A stretch of DNA of 35,226 nt from positions 1-35,226 of the forward strand of contig JAUXNG010000028.1 in NCBI GenBank assembly GCA_030682835.1, written 5' to 3'. Every line of letters starts with the position of its first letter. Position 1 is the stretch's first letter. A program made the translations under genes and the position numbers. Source of the DNA: Hydrogenophaga sp. (GTDB taxonomy: Bacteria; Pseudomonadota; Gammaproteobacteria; Burkholderiales; Burkholderiaceae_C). Under the pieces are notes generated by a model. It saw only the letters and a list, made by a program, of their open reading frames with translations, was not told the origin of the DNA and did not search any database. Positions 20,312 through 28,078 of this stretch are shown here, piece by piece.

Positions 20312-21244
20312 TCAGAGCGCCTTGATCAGCTCTGGCACGGCGTCGAACAGATCGGCCTCCAGACCGTAGTCGGCCACGCTGAAGATCGGGGCCTCAGGGT
20401 CCTTGTTGATAGCCACGATCACCTTCGAATCCTTCATGCCGGCCAGGTGCTGGATGGCACCCGAAATGCCCGCGGCGATGTAGAGCTGCGGGGCGACGAT
20501 CTTGCCGGTCTGGCCCACCTGCCAGTCGTTCGGCGCGTAGCCGGCGTCCACCGCGGCGCGGCTGGCGCCCAGAGCGGCGCCCAGCTTGTCGGCCAGGGGC
20601 GTCATCACCTGGTCGAACTTCTCGGCGCTGCCGAGCGCACGGCCACCGCTGACGATGATCTTGGCCGCGGTCAGCTCGGGGCGGTCGCTCTTGGCGATCT
20701 CGCTTCCCACGAAGCTGCTTTTGCCGCTGTCGGGCTGCGCCGCGGTGGTTTCGATGGCGGCGGAACCTCCCGTAGCGGCTGCCGGGTCGAAGCCGGTGGT
20801 GCGCACGGTGATGACCTTGGTGGCGTCCAGCGCCTGCACCACGGCCATGGCGTTGCCGGCGTAGATCGGACGCTCGAAGGTGTCGGGGCTGTCCACGCGG
20901 GTGATATCGCTGACCTGGCCCACATCCAGCTTGGCGGCCACGCGCGGGGCGATGTTCTTGCCGCTGGCCGTGGCCGGGAACAGGATGTGGCTGTAGTTGC
21001 CGGCAATGCTCAGCACCTCGGCAGCCATGTTCTCGGCCAGACCATGCGCGAGGTATTCGGCATCGGCGTGGATGACCTTGGTGACACCGGCCACCTGCGC
21101 GGCAGCGGCAGCGGCACCGGATGCGTTGTGCCCGGCGATGAGCACGTGGACCTCACCGCCGCACTGGAGTGCTGCGGTGACGGTATTGAGCGTGGCGCCC
21201 TTGAGGACGGCGTTGTCGTGTTCGGCAATGACGAGTGCGGTCAT
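20312..21244 (-). CDS. etfA: Electron transfer flavoprotein, alpha subunit
   Basis: With EtfB it forms the soluble FAD-containing carrier that takes electrons from acyl-CoA dehydrogenases to ETF-quinone oxidoreductase. The 310-residue protein has the usual length. The C-terminal FAD domain shows [65 protein letters not shown] as a continuous conserved region (about residues 208-275), and the ending [19 protein letters not shown]. It starts 38 bases after etfB and is followed by a hairpin and the acyl-CoA dehydrogenase gene, an obvious functional group. Confidence 0.97.
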   Translation of the reverse strand: MTALVIAEHDNAVLKGATLNTVTAALQCGGEVHVLIAGHNASGAAAAAAQVAGVTKVIHADAEYLAHGLAENMAAEVLSIAGNYSHILFPATASGKNIAPRVAAKLDVGQVSDITRVDSPDTFERPIYAGNAMAVVQALDATKVITVRTTGFDPAAATGGSAAIETTAAQPDSGKSSFVGSEIAKSDRPELTAAKIIVSGGRALGSAEKFDQVMTPLADKLGAALGASRAAVDAGYAPNDWQVGQTGKIVAPQLYIAAGISGAIQHLAGMKDSKVIVAINKDPEAPIFSVADYGLEADLFDAVPELIKAL

Positions 21245-21282
21245 GTTCAGTGTTCCTCTGTTCTATCGTGCGGCGGGCGTGC

Positions 21283-22032
21283 TCAGATCACCTTGGCTTC
21301 GTTGCGGAGCTTCTCGACCAGGGTGGCCACGTCGGCCACCTTGATGCCGGCACCGCGCTTGGGCGGCTCGCTGACCTTCAGCGTCTTGATCCGCGGGGCC
21401 ACGTCCACACCGAGGTCTTCGGGCTTGAGCGTTTCCAGCGGCTTCTTCTTCGCCTTCATGATGTTGGGCAGCGTCACGTAGCGCGGCTCGTTCAGGCGCA
21501 AGTCGGTGGTGACGATGGCCGGCAGGCTCAGGCTCAGGGTTTCCAGGCCGCCGTCCACCTCGCGGGTGACATTGACCTTGCCGTCCACCATCTCGACCTT
21601 GCTGGCGAAGGTTCCCTGCGGCAGGTCGGCCAGCGCAGCCAACATCTGGCCGGTCTGGTTACAGTCGTCGTCAATGGCCTGCTTGCCCAGAATCACCAGG
21701 CCGGGCTGTTCCTTGTCCATCAGGGCCTTGAGCAGCTTGGCCACGGCCAACGGCTGCAGTTCCTCAGCCGTTTCCACCAGGATGGCGCGGTCGGCACCAA
21801 TGGCCATAGCGGTGCGCAGGGTCTCAGCGCACTGGGCGACTCCACACGACACGGCGATGACCTCGGTGACGGCGCCTTTTTCCTTCAGGCGCACGGCTTC
21901 TTCCACCGCGATCTCGTCAAACGGGTTCATGCTCATCTTGACGGTGGCGATGTCCACGCCAGTGCCGTCGCTCTTGACGCGCACCTTGACGTTGTAGTCC
22001 ACCACGCGTTTGACGGGGACGATGACCTTCAT
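21283..22032 (-). CDS. etfB: Electron transfer flavoprotein, beta subunit
   Basis: The AMP-binding partner of EtfA. The 249-residue protein begins with [14 protein letters not shown], has [17 protein letters not shown] near residue 35 and the signature [24 protein letters not shown] near residue 115, where AMP binds. The recognition loop [13 protein letters not shown], used for docking to dehydrogenases, is present. AGGAG lies about 10 bases before the ATG. It is the first gene of the minus-strand row etfB-etfA-acyl-CoA dehydrogenase-nitronate monooxygenase. A 16-base palindrome covers the probable transcription start. Confidence 0.97.
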   Translation of the reverse strand: MKVIVPVKRVVDYNVKVRVKSDGTGVDIATVKMSMNPFDEIAVEEAVRLKEKGAVTEVIAVSCGVAQCAETLRTAMAIGADRAILVETAEELQPLAVAKLLKALMDKEQPGLVILGKQAIDDDCNQTGQMLAALADLPQGTFASKVEMVDGKVNVTREVDGGLETLSLSLPAIVTTDLRLNEPRYVTLPNIMKAKKKPLETLKPEDLGVDVAPRIKTLKVSEPPKRGAGIKVADVATLVEKLRNEAKVI

Positions 22033-22072
22033 GTTGGGATGCTCCTGATGGTGATGAAAAGGGGAAACCGAG

Positions 22073-22088
22073 TTGACGTGTACGTCAA
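22073..22088. promoter_or_regulatory. Operator of LiuR type before etfB
   Basis: TTGACGT-GT-ACGTCAA is a perfect inverted repeat with 7-base arms, 41 bases before the etfB ATG. It resembles operators of the MerR-family regulator LiuR, which controls branched-chain amino acid and acyl-CoA breakdown genes in proteobacteria. It lies just behind the likely -10 box, so binding would fit repression. The palindrome is seen; the regulator is inferred. Confidence 0.55.
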
Positions 22089-22095
22089 TTCGGCC

Positions 22096-22126
22096 ATTGT
22101 ATGTCCGGCTCGCCAGTCGTCTGCAA
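22096..22126 (-). promoter_or_regulatory. Probable etfB promoter
   Basis: On the minus strand TTGCAG (22126-22121) and TACAAT (22101-22096) are separated by 19 bases. The start site would be near 22089, at the edge of the palindrome at 22073-22088. The 19-base spacer is long for sigma-70; such spacers are common in promoters of MerR-family regulators, but here the palindrome lies outside the spacer. Confidence 0.4.
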
Positions 22127-22248
22127 TCGTGGGCAAGTGAAGGGCCGAAACAAAATCGAACGACCGTGCTTTTTTTGAATTATACGGCGTGCAGCTCGCT
22201 TTGGCAAAGCCCCCGCCTGGGCCAACCCGACTGTCATCCTGACGACGA

Positions 22249-22272
22249 TTAACCAACCAGTCGGTCGGCTAA
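22249..22272. promoter_or_regulatory. TetR-type operator between etfB and dctP
   Basis: Imperfect 24-base palindrome: TTAACCAACCAG followed by TCGGTCGGCTAA. The shared pattern TTA-x-CC-x-ACC in both arms and the repeated GGT/ACC units are typical of TetR-family operators. It is 106 bases before the dctP ATG and 217 before that of etfB, so either or both could be controlled. No tetR gene is in the window. Confidence 0.45.
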
Positions 22273-22377
22273 TTCGGGTAAGTCTGGAGACGACTCCTCG
22301 GGGTATTCGCCTATAGTGAACCCAGCCCGATATGTTTATATTTGGTAACTATATCCAACCCCTACGGAGACCCCAGG

Positions 22378-23391
22378 ATGAAACTTCGCCACGTCTTTGC
22401 CACCGCCCTTTCCACCACCGTGCTCGCCGGTGGCATGGCCTCCGCCCAGACCGTGTTCACGGTGTCCAGCTGGCTGCCGCCCACCCACACCGCCAGCATG
22501 GCTCAGAAAACATGGTGCGACCTGCTGGAAAAGGAAAGCACAGGCCGCATGAAGTGCAACATGCTGCCCAAAGGGGTGGCGGCTGCACCGGGCACCTTCG
22601 ACGCCATCCGCGACGGCCTGGCCGACATTTCCTACACGGTGGACGGTTACACGCCGGGCCGCTTCATCAATACCCAGGTGGCCGAGTTCCCGTTCCTGGG
22701 TGACAGCGCGACCGCCACTTCGGTGGCCTATCAGCGCATCTACAACAAGTACTTCGCGCCGCTGGGTGAGCACCGTGGCGTGAAAGCACTGGCGGTGTTC
22801 ACGCACGGCCCCGGCATCATCTTCAACACCAAGAAGCCGGTGACCAGTGCGGCCGATGCCGCATCGCTGAAGTTCCGCATTGGCGGCGGCAACATCAACG
22901 AACTCTCCAAGGCCATGGGCTGGAACACCACGCTGAAGCCCGCGCCCGAGTCGTTCGAACTGCTGTCCACCGGCGTGATGGACGGCACCTTCTTCCCCGA
23001 CGAATCCATCGCCTCGTTCAAGCTCAGCATGGTCAAGCACGCCACCACTTTCCCCGGCGGCCTGTACAACACCAGCTTCGTGTTCATGATGAACCAGGCC
23101 AAGTACAACAGCCTGGCCCCGCAAGACAAAGCGGTGGTCGACAAGATCTCGGGCGAGACCGCCGCGCGCATCTTCGGCGAAGGCTGGGACCGCGTGGATG
23201 CCGCCAGCCGCGAGATCCAGAAGTCCCAGGGTGTGAACCGCATCGTGGCCGACCAGGCCTTCGTCAAGGCGGTGATGGACAAGCAGGACTACCTGGAAAC
23301 CAAGTGGGCCGCGAGCGCGCAGGTCAAGGGCCTGAAAGATCCGAAGAAGGTGCTGGCTGAATTCCGCGCCGAGATCGCCAAGGTCAAGTAA
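22378..23391 (+). CDS. dctP: TRAP transporter substrate-binding protein (DctP type)
   Basis: The periplasmic binding protein of a tripartite ATP-independent transporter. The 337-residue precursor has a signal peptide ending at about Ala23 (VLAGGMASA). The mature part starts with VFTVSSWLPPTHTASM, shows the family pattern of ligand-contact regions (DGLADISYTVDGYTPGRF; LKFRIGGGNINELSKAMGW with the Arg that usually binds the ligand carboxylate) and ends in a long helix. I chose ATG 22378 with GGAG upstream; an ATG-like start at 22342 would spoil the signal peptide. The ligand is an organic acid by family, not identifiable further. A hairpin with a T-run separates it from dctQM. Confidence 0.92.
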   Translation: MKLRHVFATALSTTVLAGGMASAQTVFTVSSWLPPTHTASMAQKTWCDLLEKESTGRMKCNMLPKGVAAAPGTFDAIRDGLADISYTVDGYTPGRFINTQVAEFPFLGDSATATSVAYQRIYNKYFAPLGEHRGVKALAVFTHGPGIIFNTKKPVTSAADAASLKFRIGGGNINELSKAMGWNTTLKPAPESFELLSTGVMDGTFFPDESIASFKLSMVKHATTFPGGLYNTSFVFMMNQAKYNSLAPQDKAVVDKISGETAARIFGEGWDRVDAASREIQKSQGVNRIVADQAFVKAVMDKQDYLETKWAASAQVKGLKDPKKVLAEFRAEIAKVK

Positions 23392-23432
23392 GGTCGAGCA
23401 GGCTCACCAGAGCCGGCTGGCCTGACGCGGGT

Positions 23433-23471
23433 CGATGGGGTGGCCAGAACGGTCGTCCCATCGGCTTTTTT
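23433..23471 (+). terminator. Attenuator-like terminator between dctP and dctQ
   Basis: CGATGGG (23433-23439) and CCCATCG (23457-23463) form a stem with a 17-base loop, followed by GC and six T (23466-23471). It is a moderate intrinsic terminator that would let part of the transcripts read on, giving more binding protein than permease. Confidence 0.6.
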
Positions 23472-23489
23472 CCATTCTGAAAGCACAAC

Positions 23490-24005
23490 ATGCTCAACAC
23501 GCTTGACCGCGCGCTGCGTTGGTCCACTGGCTTGGTGGCGGCCATGGCCCTGTTCTCCATCATGTGGCTCACCGTGGTCGACGTGATCGGACGCAAGTTC
23601 TTCAGCAACTCCGTACCCGGCGGGCTGGAACTCACCGAGATGCTCATGGTGGTGGTGATCTTCGGCGCCATGCCGCTGGTGTCGTGGCGCGGCGAACATG
23701 TGGTCTTCGATTCTCTGGACCCGTACGTGCCCGATTGGCTGCGCGGCATCCAGACGCGACTGGTTCACCTTGTCAGTGCCGGGCTGTTCGCTTTTCTGGG
23801 CCGCCTGATGGCCATGCGCGCCGAGCGTTTTGCCGAGTACGGCGACACCACCGTGCACCTGCAACTGTCCATCGCGCCCGTGGCCTGGCTCATGGCCGGC
23901 CTGCTGGTGCTCACGGCACTGGTTCACCTGCTCTTCGTGTTTGTGAACGCGCCAGTGCCCAGCCACCACCCGGCACCGAAAGCCACGGAAAGGAACGCGG
24001 CATGA
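23490..24005 (+). CDS. dctQ: TRAP transporter small permease (DctQ type)
   Basis: The 171-residue small integral membrane subunit with four predicted helices (about residues 12-33, 46-66, 85-106 and 126-148). The family pattern includes the first helix followed by DVIGRKFF, then GGLELTEMLMVVVIFGAMPLVSWRGEHVVFD. It links the binding protein to the large permease. The stop overlaps the dctM start by four bases (ATGA at 24002), which points to translational coupling. It follows an attenuator-like hairpin. Confidence 0.92.
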   Translation: MLNTLDRALRWSTGLVAAMALFSIMWLTVVDVIGRKFFSNSVPGGLELTEMLMVVVIFGAMPLVSWRGEHVVFDSLDPYVPDWLRGIQTRLVHLVSAGLFAFLGRLMAMRAERFAEYGDTTVHLQLSIAPVAWLMAGLLVLTALVHLLFVFVNAPVPSHHPAPKATERNAA

Positions 24006-25297
24006 CCGAGGCATTCCTGGGCTTCATGGCCGTCTTCGTGATGGCCTTTCTGCGCATTCCGCTGGCAGTGGCCATGTCCATTGCGGGCATCGTGGGCATG
24101 GGCCTCATGCGCGGCTGGATGCCGGCGTTTGCGGGCACCAGCCAGGTCATCTTCGAGACCGGCTTCCATTACGTTCTGTCGGTCATTCCCCTGTTCGTGC
24201 TGATGGGCAACCTGGTAGCCCGCGCCGGCATGGCCAAAGAGCTGTTCACGGCGGCGAACGCCTTCGTAGGCCACCGCCGTGGCGGCCTGGCCATGGCCAG
24301 CGTCATCGCCTCGGGCGGCTTTGGCTCGATCTGCGGCTCGTCCATCGCCACCGCCGCCACCATGACGCGCGTCGCCTTCCCCGAAATGAAGGCGCACGGC
24401 TACAAGGACACACTGGCCACCGGCGCCATCGCGGGCGGCGGCACGCTGGGCATCCTGATTCCCCCCTCGACCATTCTGGTGATCTACGGGATCATCACCG
24501 AGACCGACATCGGCAAGCTGTTCATCGCCGGCATCCTGCCCGGCATTGTGGCGATCCTCTGCCTGTGCATGGCCGTGGTGCTGGTGACCTGGCGCGACCC
24601 GTCGGCCGGCCCACCGGCCGAGCGTTTCACCTGGCGTCAGCGCCTGGCAGCCATCCGTGGCATCTGGGGCGTGGCGTTGCTGTTTGCGCTGGTGATCGGC
24701 GGCATTTATGGCGGCGTGTTCACGGCCACCGAGGGCGCCGGGGTGGGTGCCGGCGGCGCGTTCATTTTTGCCTTGCTGCGCGGTGCACTCACACCCCGGG
24801 TGGTGATGGACATCCTGGTGGAGAGCGCACGCACCACGGCGATGCTGTTCACCATCCTGATCGCCGCGATGATCTTCACCAACTTCATCAACTTCACCAC
24901 CATGCCGGGTGACCTGCGCGACTTCGTGTTGCAGTTCAGCCCCAGCCCCATCATGGTGGTGGTCATGATGATGGGCATTTACCTGATGCTGGGCATGGTG
25001 ATGGAAGAGCTGGCCATCGTTTTGCTGACGATCCCGGTGTTCTTCCCGGTGATCACCGGCCTGGGCTTTGACCCGGTGTGGTTCGGCATCCTGATCGTGA
25101 CCATCGTGGAAATCGGCATGATCTCGCCACCCGTGGGACTGAACCTCTTCGTGATCAATTCGCTGCTGCCCAACGTGAAACTGGGCACCATCTACCGCGG
25201 CGTCTGGCCCTTTGTCATGGCCGACATCGTGCGCCTGGGCATCCTCATCGCCTTCCCCGCCATCGCGCTGTACCTACCGAGCCTCATGTCTCGCTGA
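24002..25297 (+). CDS. dctM: TRAP transporter large permease (DctM type)
   Basis: The 431-residue ion-coupled transport subunit with about twelve membrane helices. Family blocks include SVIPLFVLMGNLVARAGMAKELF, GGLAMASVIASGGFGSICGSSIATAATM, AIAGGGTLGILIPPSTILVIYGIITE and MISPPVGLNLFVINS. Together with dctP and dctQ it forms a complete TRAP system driven by a sodium or proton gradient. I chose ATG 24002, four bases inside dctQ. The frame is open far upstream through dctQ, but that is a shadow. Its last 24 bases overlap tail-to-tail with the mscS-type gene on the other strand. Confidence 0.94.
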   Translation: MTEAFLGFMAVFVMAFLRIPLAVAMSIAGIVGMGLMRGWMPAFAGTSQVIFETGFHYVLSVIPLFVLMGNLVARAGMAKELFTAANAFVGHRRGGLAMASVIASGGFGSICGSSIATAATMTRVAFPEMKAHGYKDTLATGAIAGGGTLGILIPPSTILVIYGIITETDIGKLFIAGILPGIVAILCLCMAVVLVTWRDPSAGPPAERFTWRQRLAAIRGIWGVALLFALVIGGIYGGVFTATEGAGVGAGGAFIFALLRGALTPRVVMDILVESARTTAMLFTILIAAMIFTNFINFTTMPGDLRDFVLQFSPSPIMVVVMMMGIYLMLGMVMEELAIVLLTIPVFFPVITGLGFDPVWFGILIVTIVEIGMISPPVGLNLFVINSLLPNVKLGTIYRGVWPFVMADIVRLGILIAFPAIALYLPSLMSR

Positions 25298-26605
25298 GAA
25301 CTCCGCCTCCGCCACGCCGGGCTGCGCCTTGAAGTGCAGCACGCGCTGCGGATACGGGATTTCGATCTGGTTTTCCCGCAGCGCCTGCAGCACCTTGCGG
25401 TTGATCAACGAGCGGATGTTGAGCGTGCCGTTCTCGGGATCGGCGATCCAGTAGCCCAGCGTGAACTCCAGGCCGTCGGCGCCAAAGTTTGAAAGCGCCA
25501 CCGAAGGCGCCGGGTCCTTGAGCACGCGGTCCTGCGTCAGGGCCGCGTCCTTCAGCAGGGCCATCACCTGCTCCACATCACTCTCGTAGCCCACCGACAC
25601 CACGGTGGACTGCCACAGCCGGTCGTCGGCCAGTGACAGGTTTTCCACCCGGTTGATGATCAGCAGCTCATTGGGCACGATGGACTCGCGCCCCGTGGTG
25701 GAGCGGATCACGGTGTAACGCGCGTTGATGTCGGTGATGATGCCTTCGAAGTTGTCCACCCGCACGTTGTCACCGATGCGCATGCTGCGCTCGGCCAGGA
25801 TCACGAAGCCGCTCACATAGTTGGAAGCCAGCTTCTGCAGTCCGAAGCCGATGCCCACACCGATGGCGCCACCCAACACCGACAGCGCGGTGAGGTCGAT
25901 GCCCACCGCCGAGAGCGCGATGATCAGACCGAAGAACATCAGCATCGCGCGCGTGGCGTTGCTCACCGCCTTGCGCAACGACAAGTCACCGCCCACCGCC
26001 TTGCGCAGCAGGCGCGTTTCGATGGCGGAAGACACCCACAGCGACAGGATCAGCACCGCGCCAGCGGTGAGGATGCCTTCGATCATGGTGCGCAGGCTGA
26101 GCGTGCTCGCCCCGATCTTCCAGGTGATCTGGTCCATCTCGGCCAGCACCACCGGCAGCAAGCCGCTCACCCACAACACCATGGCCAACCATGCCACCCA
26201 CGAAATGGTGCGCTCCAGCACCCGCACCCACGGAGCCGTGGCAAACGCCACCTGCAGAACCTTCACGCCCACACGGATCACCACCAGCGACACCAGCACC
26301 GGAATGGCCACCTTGAACGCCGCCAGCGGCAAACGCTCCAGCAGCAGCGCGCGCGCCACGTAGGCCAGCGTGAGCAGCAGCAGCGGGAACATCACACCGT
26401 CGATGAGACGCCGCCCGAACAGCACCGAGGTCTTCTCGTCCTGCATGCGCAGCGCACGCCGCAACAGCCAGGCGATGCCCAAAGCGATTGCAATGCACAG
26501 GGCCAGTGCACCCAACTCGGTGAGCACCGTGGGTTGTGTGAAGGCCGTCAGCCAGAGACCGAAATCGTCGATGGGCTTTGGCGCGGCGGAAGAAGTGGTG
26601 GCCAT
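25274..26605 (-). CDS. Mechanosensitive ion channel, MscS family
   Basis: A 443-residue channel that opens under membrane tension to protect against osmotic downshift. The N-terminal half has about five membrane helices (from residue 30 to 215). The pore region follows with VGIDLTALSVLGGAIGVGIGFGLQKLASNYVSGFVILAERSMRIGD (about 235-280), the hallmark of the family. The beta and C-terminal alpha-beta cage domains follow (RSTTGRESIVPNELL, VVSVGYESDVEQVMALL, EIPYPQRVLHF). This is longer than MscS (286) and resembles YnaI/YbdG-size relatives. The stop lies inside the end of dctM on the opposite strand. It lies 24 bases behind the enoyl-CoA hydratase-like gene and is probably cotranscribed. Confidence 0.94.
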   Translation of the reverse strand: MATTSSAAPKPIDDFGLWLTAFTQPTVLTELGALALCIAIALGIAWLLRRALRMQDEKTSVLFGRRLIDGVMFPLLLLTLAYVARALLLERLPLAAFKVAIPVLVSLVVIRVGVKVLQVAFATAPWVRVLERTISWVAWLAMVLWVSGLLPVVLAEMDQITWKIGASTLSLRTMIEGILTAGAVLILSLWVSSAIETRLLRKAVGGDLSLRKAVSNATRAMLMFFGLIIALSAVGIDLTALSVLGGAIGVGIGFGLQKLASNYVSGFVILAERSMRIGDNVRVDNFEGIITDINARYTVIRSTTGRESIVPNELLIINRVENLSLADDRLWQSTVVSVGYESDVEQVMALLKDAALTQDRVLKDPAPSVALSNFGADGLEFTLGYWIADPENGTLNIRSLINRKVLQALRENQIEIPYPQRVLHFKAQPGVAEAEFSARHEAR

Positions 26606-26629
26606 GAAGATGAGCGTCGCGTTGAATGA

Positions 26630-27412
26630 TCAGGCGCGCCAACCTGGCGCGCGTTTGTCGATGAAGGCCTGCACACCCTCCTGCGCCACAGGGTGTGCCA
26701 TGTTGCAGGCCATGGTCTGGCCAGCGAGCTGGTAGGCCGCCTCCATGCCGGATTCCAGCTGGCGATAGAACAGCGCCTTGCCCATGGCGATGGCTTCGGG
26801 CGGTTTGGCCAGGATGCGGTCCACCAGAGCGGCGACTTCAGCGTCCAGCGCATCGGGCGCCACCACCCGATTGACCAGTCCTCTGTCGCGCGCTTCGGTT
26901 GCCGAGATGAAATCGCCCGTGAGCAGCATCTCCATGGCCTGTTTGGGCAGGATGTTGCGCGACAAGGCCACGCCCGGCGTGGCGCAGAAGAGCCCTACAT
27001 CAATGCCGTTCACGCCAAAGCTCGCGTTGTCACTCGCCACTGCCAGGTCGCACTGCGCGACCAGCTGGCAACCGGCGGCGGTGGCCAGGCCCTGCACCCG
27101 CGCGATGACGGGCACCTCCAGCTTGCGGATGGCCAGCATGAGCCGCGAGCAGCGCGCAAACAGCGCCTGGTAGTACGTCAGTTCCGGGTTTGCCTTCATT
27201 TCCTTGAGATCGTGCCCGGCGCAAAACGCCTTGCCGCTGGCGCCGATCACCACCAGCCGCGCCTTGGGGTCGGCCGCCACCGCGTCGATGGCCGCTTGCA
27301 GGGCGATCAACATGGCTTCGGACAGCACGTTGAAGCTGCGCGGGGTGTTGAGGGTGAGGGAGTGCACACCGCGGTCGTCGCGGGTGTGCAGCAAACCGGC
27401 ATCGGTATTCAT
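26630..27412 (-). CDS. Enoyl-CoA hydratase/isomerase family protein (ECHDC3-like)
   Basis: A 260-residue crotonase-fold protein. The oxyanion-hole motif AFCAGHDLKEM (about residues 68-78) is typical of the ECHDC3 subgroup. The second oxyanion region reads GLATAAGCQLVAQCDLAVAS. Where crotonase has its two catalytic Glu residues, this protein has Gln (in GCQL) and Gly/Ile (in GVNGIDVG), so ordinary hydration of enoyl-CoA is doubtful. The C-terminal helices are normal. I chose ATG 27412; the open frame reaches back to 27511, but those residues look non-coding. Upstream of mscS with a 24-base gap. Crotonase superfamily is certain, the reaction is not. Confidence 0.9.
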   Translation of the reverse strand: MNTDAGLLHTRDDRGVHSLTLNTPRSFNVLSEAMLIALQAAIDAVAADPKARLVVIGASGKAFCAGHDLKEMKANPELTYYQALFARCSRLMLAIRKLEVPVIARVQGLATAAGCQLVAQCDLAVASDNASFGVNGIDVGLFCATPGVALSRNILPKQAMEMLLTGDFISATEARDRGLVNRVVAPDALDAEVAALVDRILAKPPEAIAMGKALFYRQLESGMEAAYQLAGQTMACNMAHPVAQEGVQAFIDKRAPGWRA

Positions 27413-27446
27413 GTGTGTGGTCCGGAAAAGTGACGGGTGGCCTTGA

Positions 27447-27770
27447 TCATCCAACTTCCTGCATCCAGGTGGGCAGGTCGCGCTGCCCATGCAGCACCCG
27501 CCAGACATCAATGTGGTCTTCGCGCTCCAGATAGAACACGAGGTGGGGACAACGCGTCAACGGCCAGAACCGCAAGCCCGGCAAATTGAGTTCGTGGGCG
27601 TAGCGCGGGGACCCGGTGGCCGGCTGTCGGGCGATGTGGGTGACCGCCTGCTCCAGTTGGTCGATGAAGCCCGACGCTGCGGCAGGCGCTTCATTTTCAA
27701 TGTAGTACAGCAGGATCGCGTCGATGTCCCGGTTGGCTTGTTCGCGCGGGACAACGGACTTGAACTTCAA
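27447..27770 (-). CDS. parE: Type II toxin, RelE/ParE family
   Basis: A 107-residue RelE/ParE-fold protein that would act on gyrase (ParE) or mRNA (RelE); the pairing with a ParD-like antitoxin favours ParE. Typical features are the helical hairpin DIDAILLYYIENEAPAAASGFIDQLEQAVTHIARQPATGSP as one continuous region, LPGLRFWPLTRCPHLVFYLE and the strand DHIDVWRVLHGQRDLP near the end. Translation appears to begin at TTG 27770, whose last two bases are part of the antitoxin TGA (27769-27767), so the two genes overlap and are coupled. No ATG lies nearby in frame. The partner and residues are convincing; the target is inferred. Confidence 0.88.
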   Translation of the reverse strand: MKFKSVVPREQANRDIDAILLYYIENEAPAAASGFIDQLEQAVTHIARQPATGSPRYAHELNLPGLRFWPLTRCPHLVFYLEREDHIDVWRVLHGQRDLPTWMQEVG

Positions 27771-28018
27771 GCTTTCGGTCTCGTCTTGTCCGCCGCTGGC
27801 AACTGGCGGCGAAGGTTCGCAAAGTATGCTGCGTCCACCGGTTGCGTTGGCCGCGACGCCGCGCCTGCCAGCAACAGCGTGCGCAAATGCAAGCGCTCCT
27901 GGTCTTTGCGGATCAGCTCGCGCATGTACTCGCTGCTGGTGCCGTAACCACCCTGGCTCACTTGCTGGTCCACGAAGCTCTTCATGGCTTCGGGCAGGGA
28001 GATGTTCATCGTGCTCAT
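27767..28018 (-). CDS. parD: Antitoxin, ParD family
   Basis: An 83-residue ribbon-helix-helix protein (MNISLPEAMKSFVDQQV, then GYGTSSEYMRELIRKDQERL) that binds DNA through its N-terminal strand and neutralises the toxin with its C-terminal tail. It lies directly before parE, with overlapping stop and start. The ATG at 28018 has no Shine-Dalgarno; a second ATG at 28009 is in frame. The promoter is so close that the mRNA may be leaderless, see 28026-28054. Such pairs regulate themselves through the antitoxin binding at the promoter palindrome. Confidence 0.9.
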   Translation of the reverse strand: MSTMNISLPEAMKSFVDQQVSQGGYGTSSEYMRELIRKDQERLHLRTLLLAGAASRPTQPVDAAYFANLRRQLPAADKTRPKA

Positions 28019-28025
28019 GCGGCCG

Positions 28026-28054
28026 AGAATAGGGTCTTGGCAAATTTTGTCAAG
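28026..28054 (-). promoter_or_regulatory. parDE promoter and autoregulatory operator
   Basis: On the minus strand TTGACA (28053-28048) and TATTCT (28031-28026) are 16 bases apart, a near-consensus sigma-70 promoter. The palindrome CTTGGCAAA-T-TTTGTCAAG (28036-28054, one mismatch in the arms) overlaps the -35 box, a good place for ParD to bind. The -10 box ends seven bases before ATG 28018, so transcription would begin at or one base before the ATG. Confidence 0.7.
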
Positions 28055-28078
28055 ATCGGGACTGACGCGAAGCCCTGT

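Noticed and set aside
18161..21481. Long plus-strand frames opposite the etf/acyl-CoA dehydrogenase operon
   Set aside because: They run against well-recognised genes, are rich in His/Gly/Val/Leu and have no domain.
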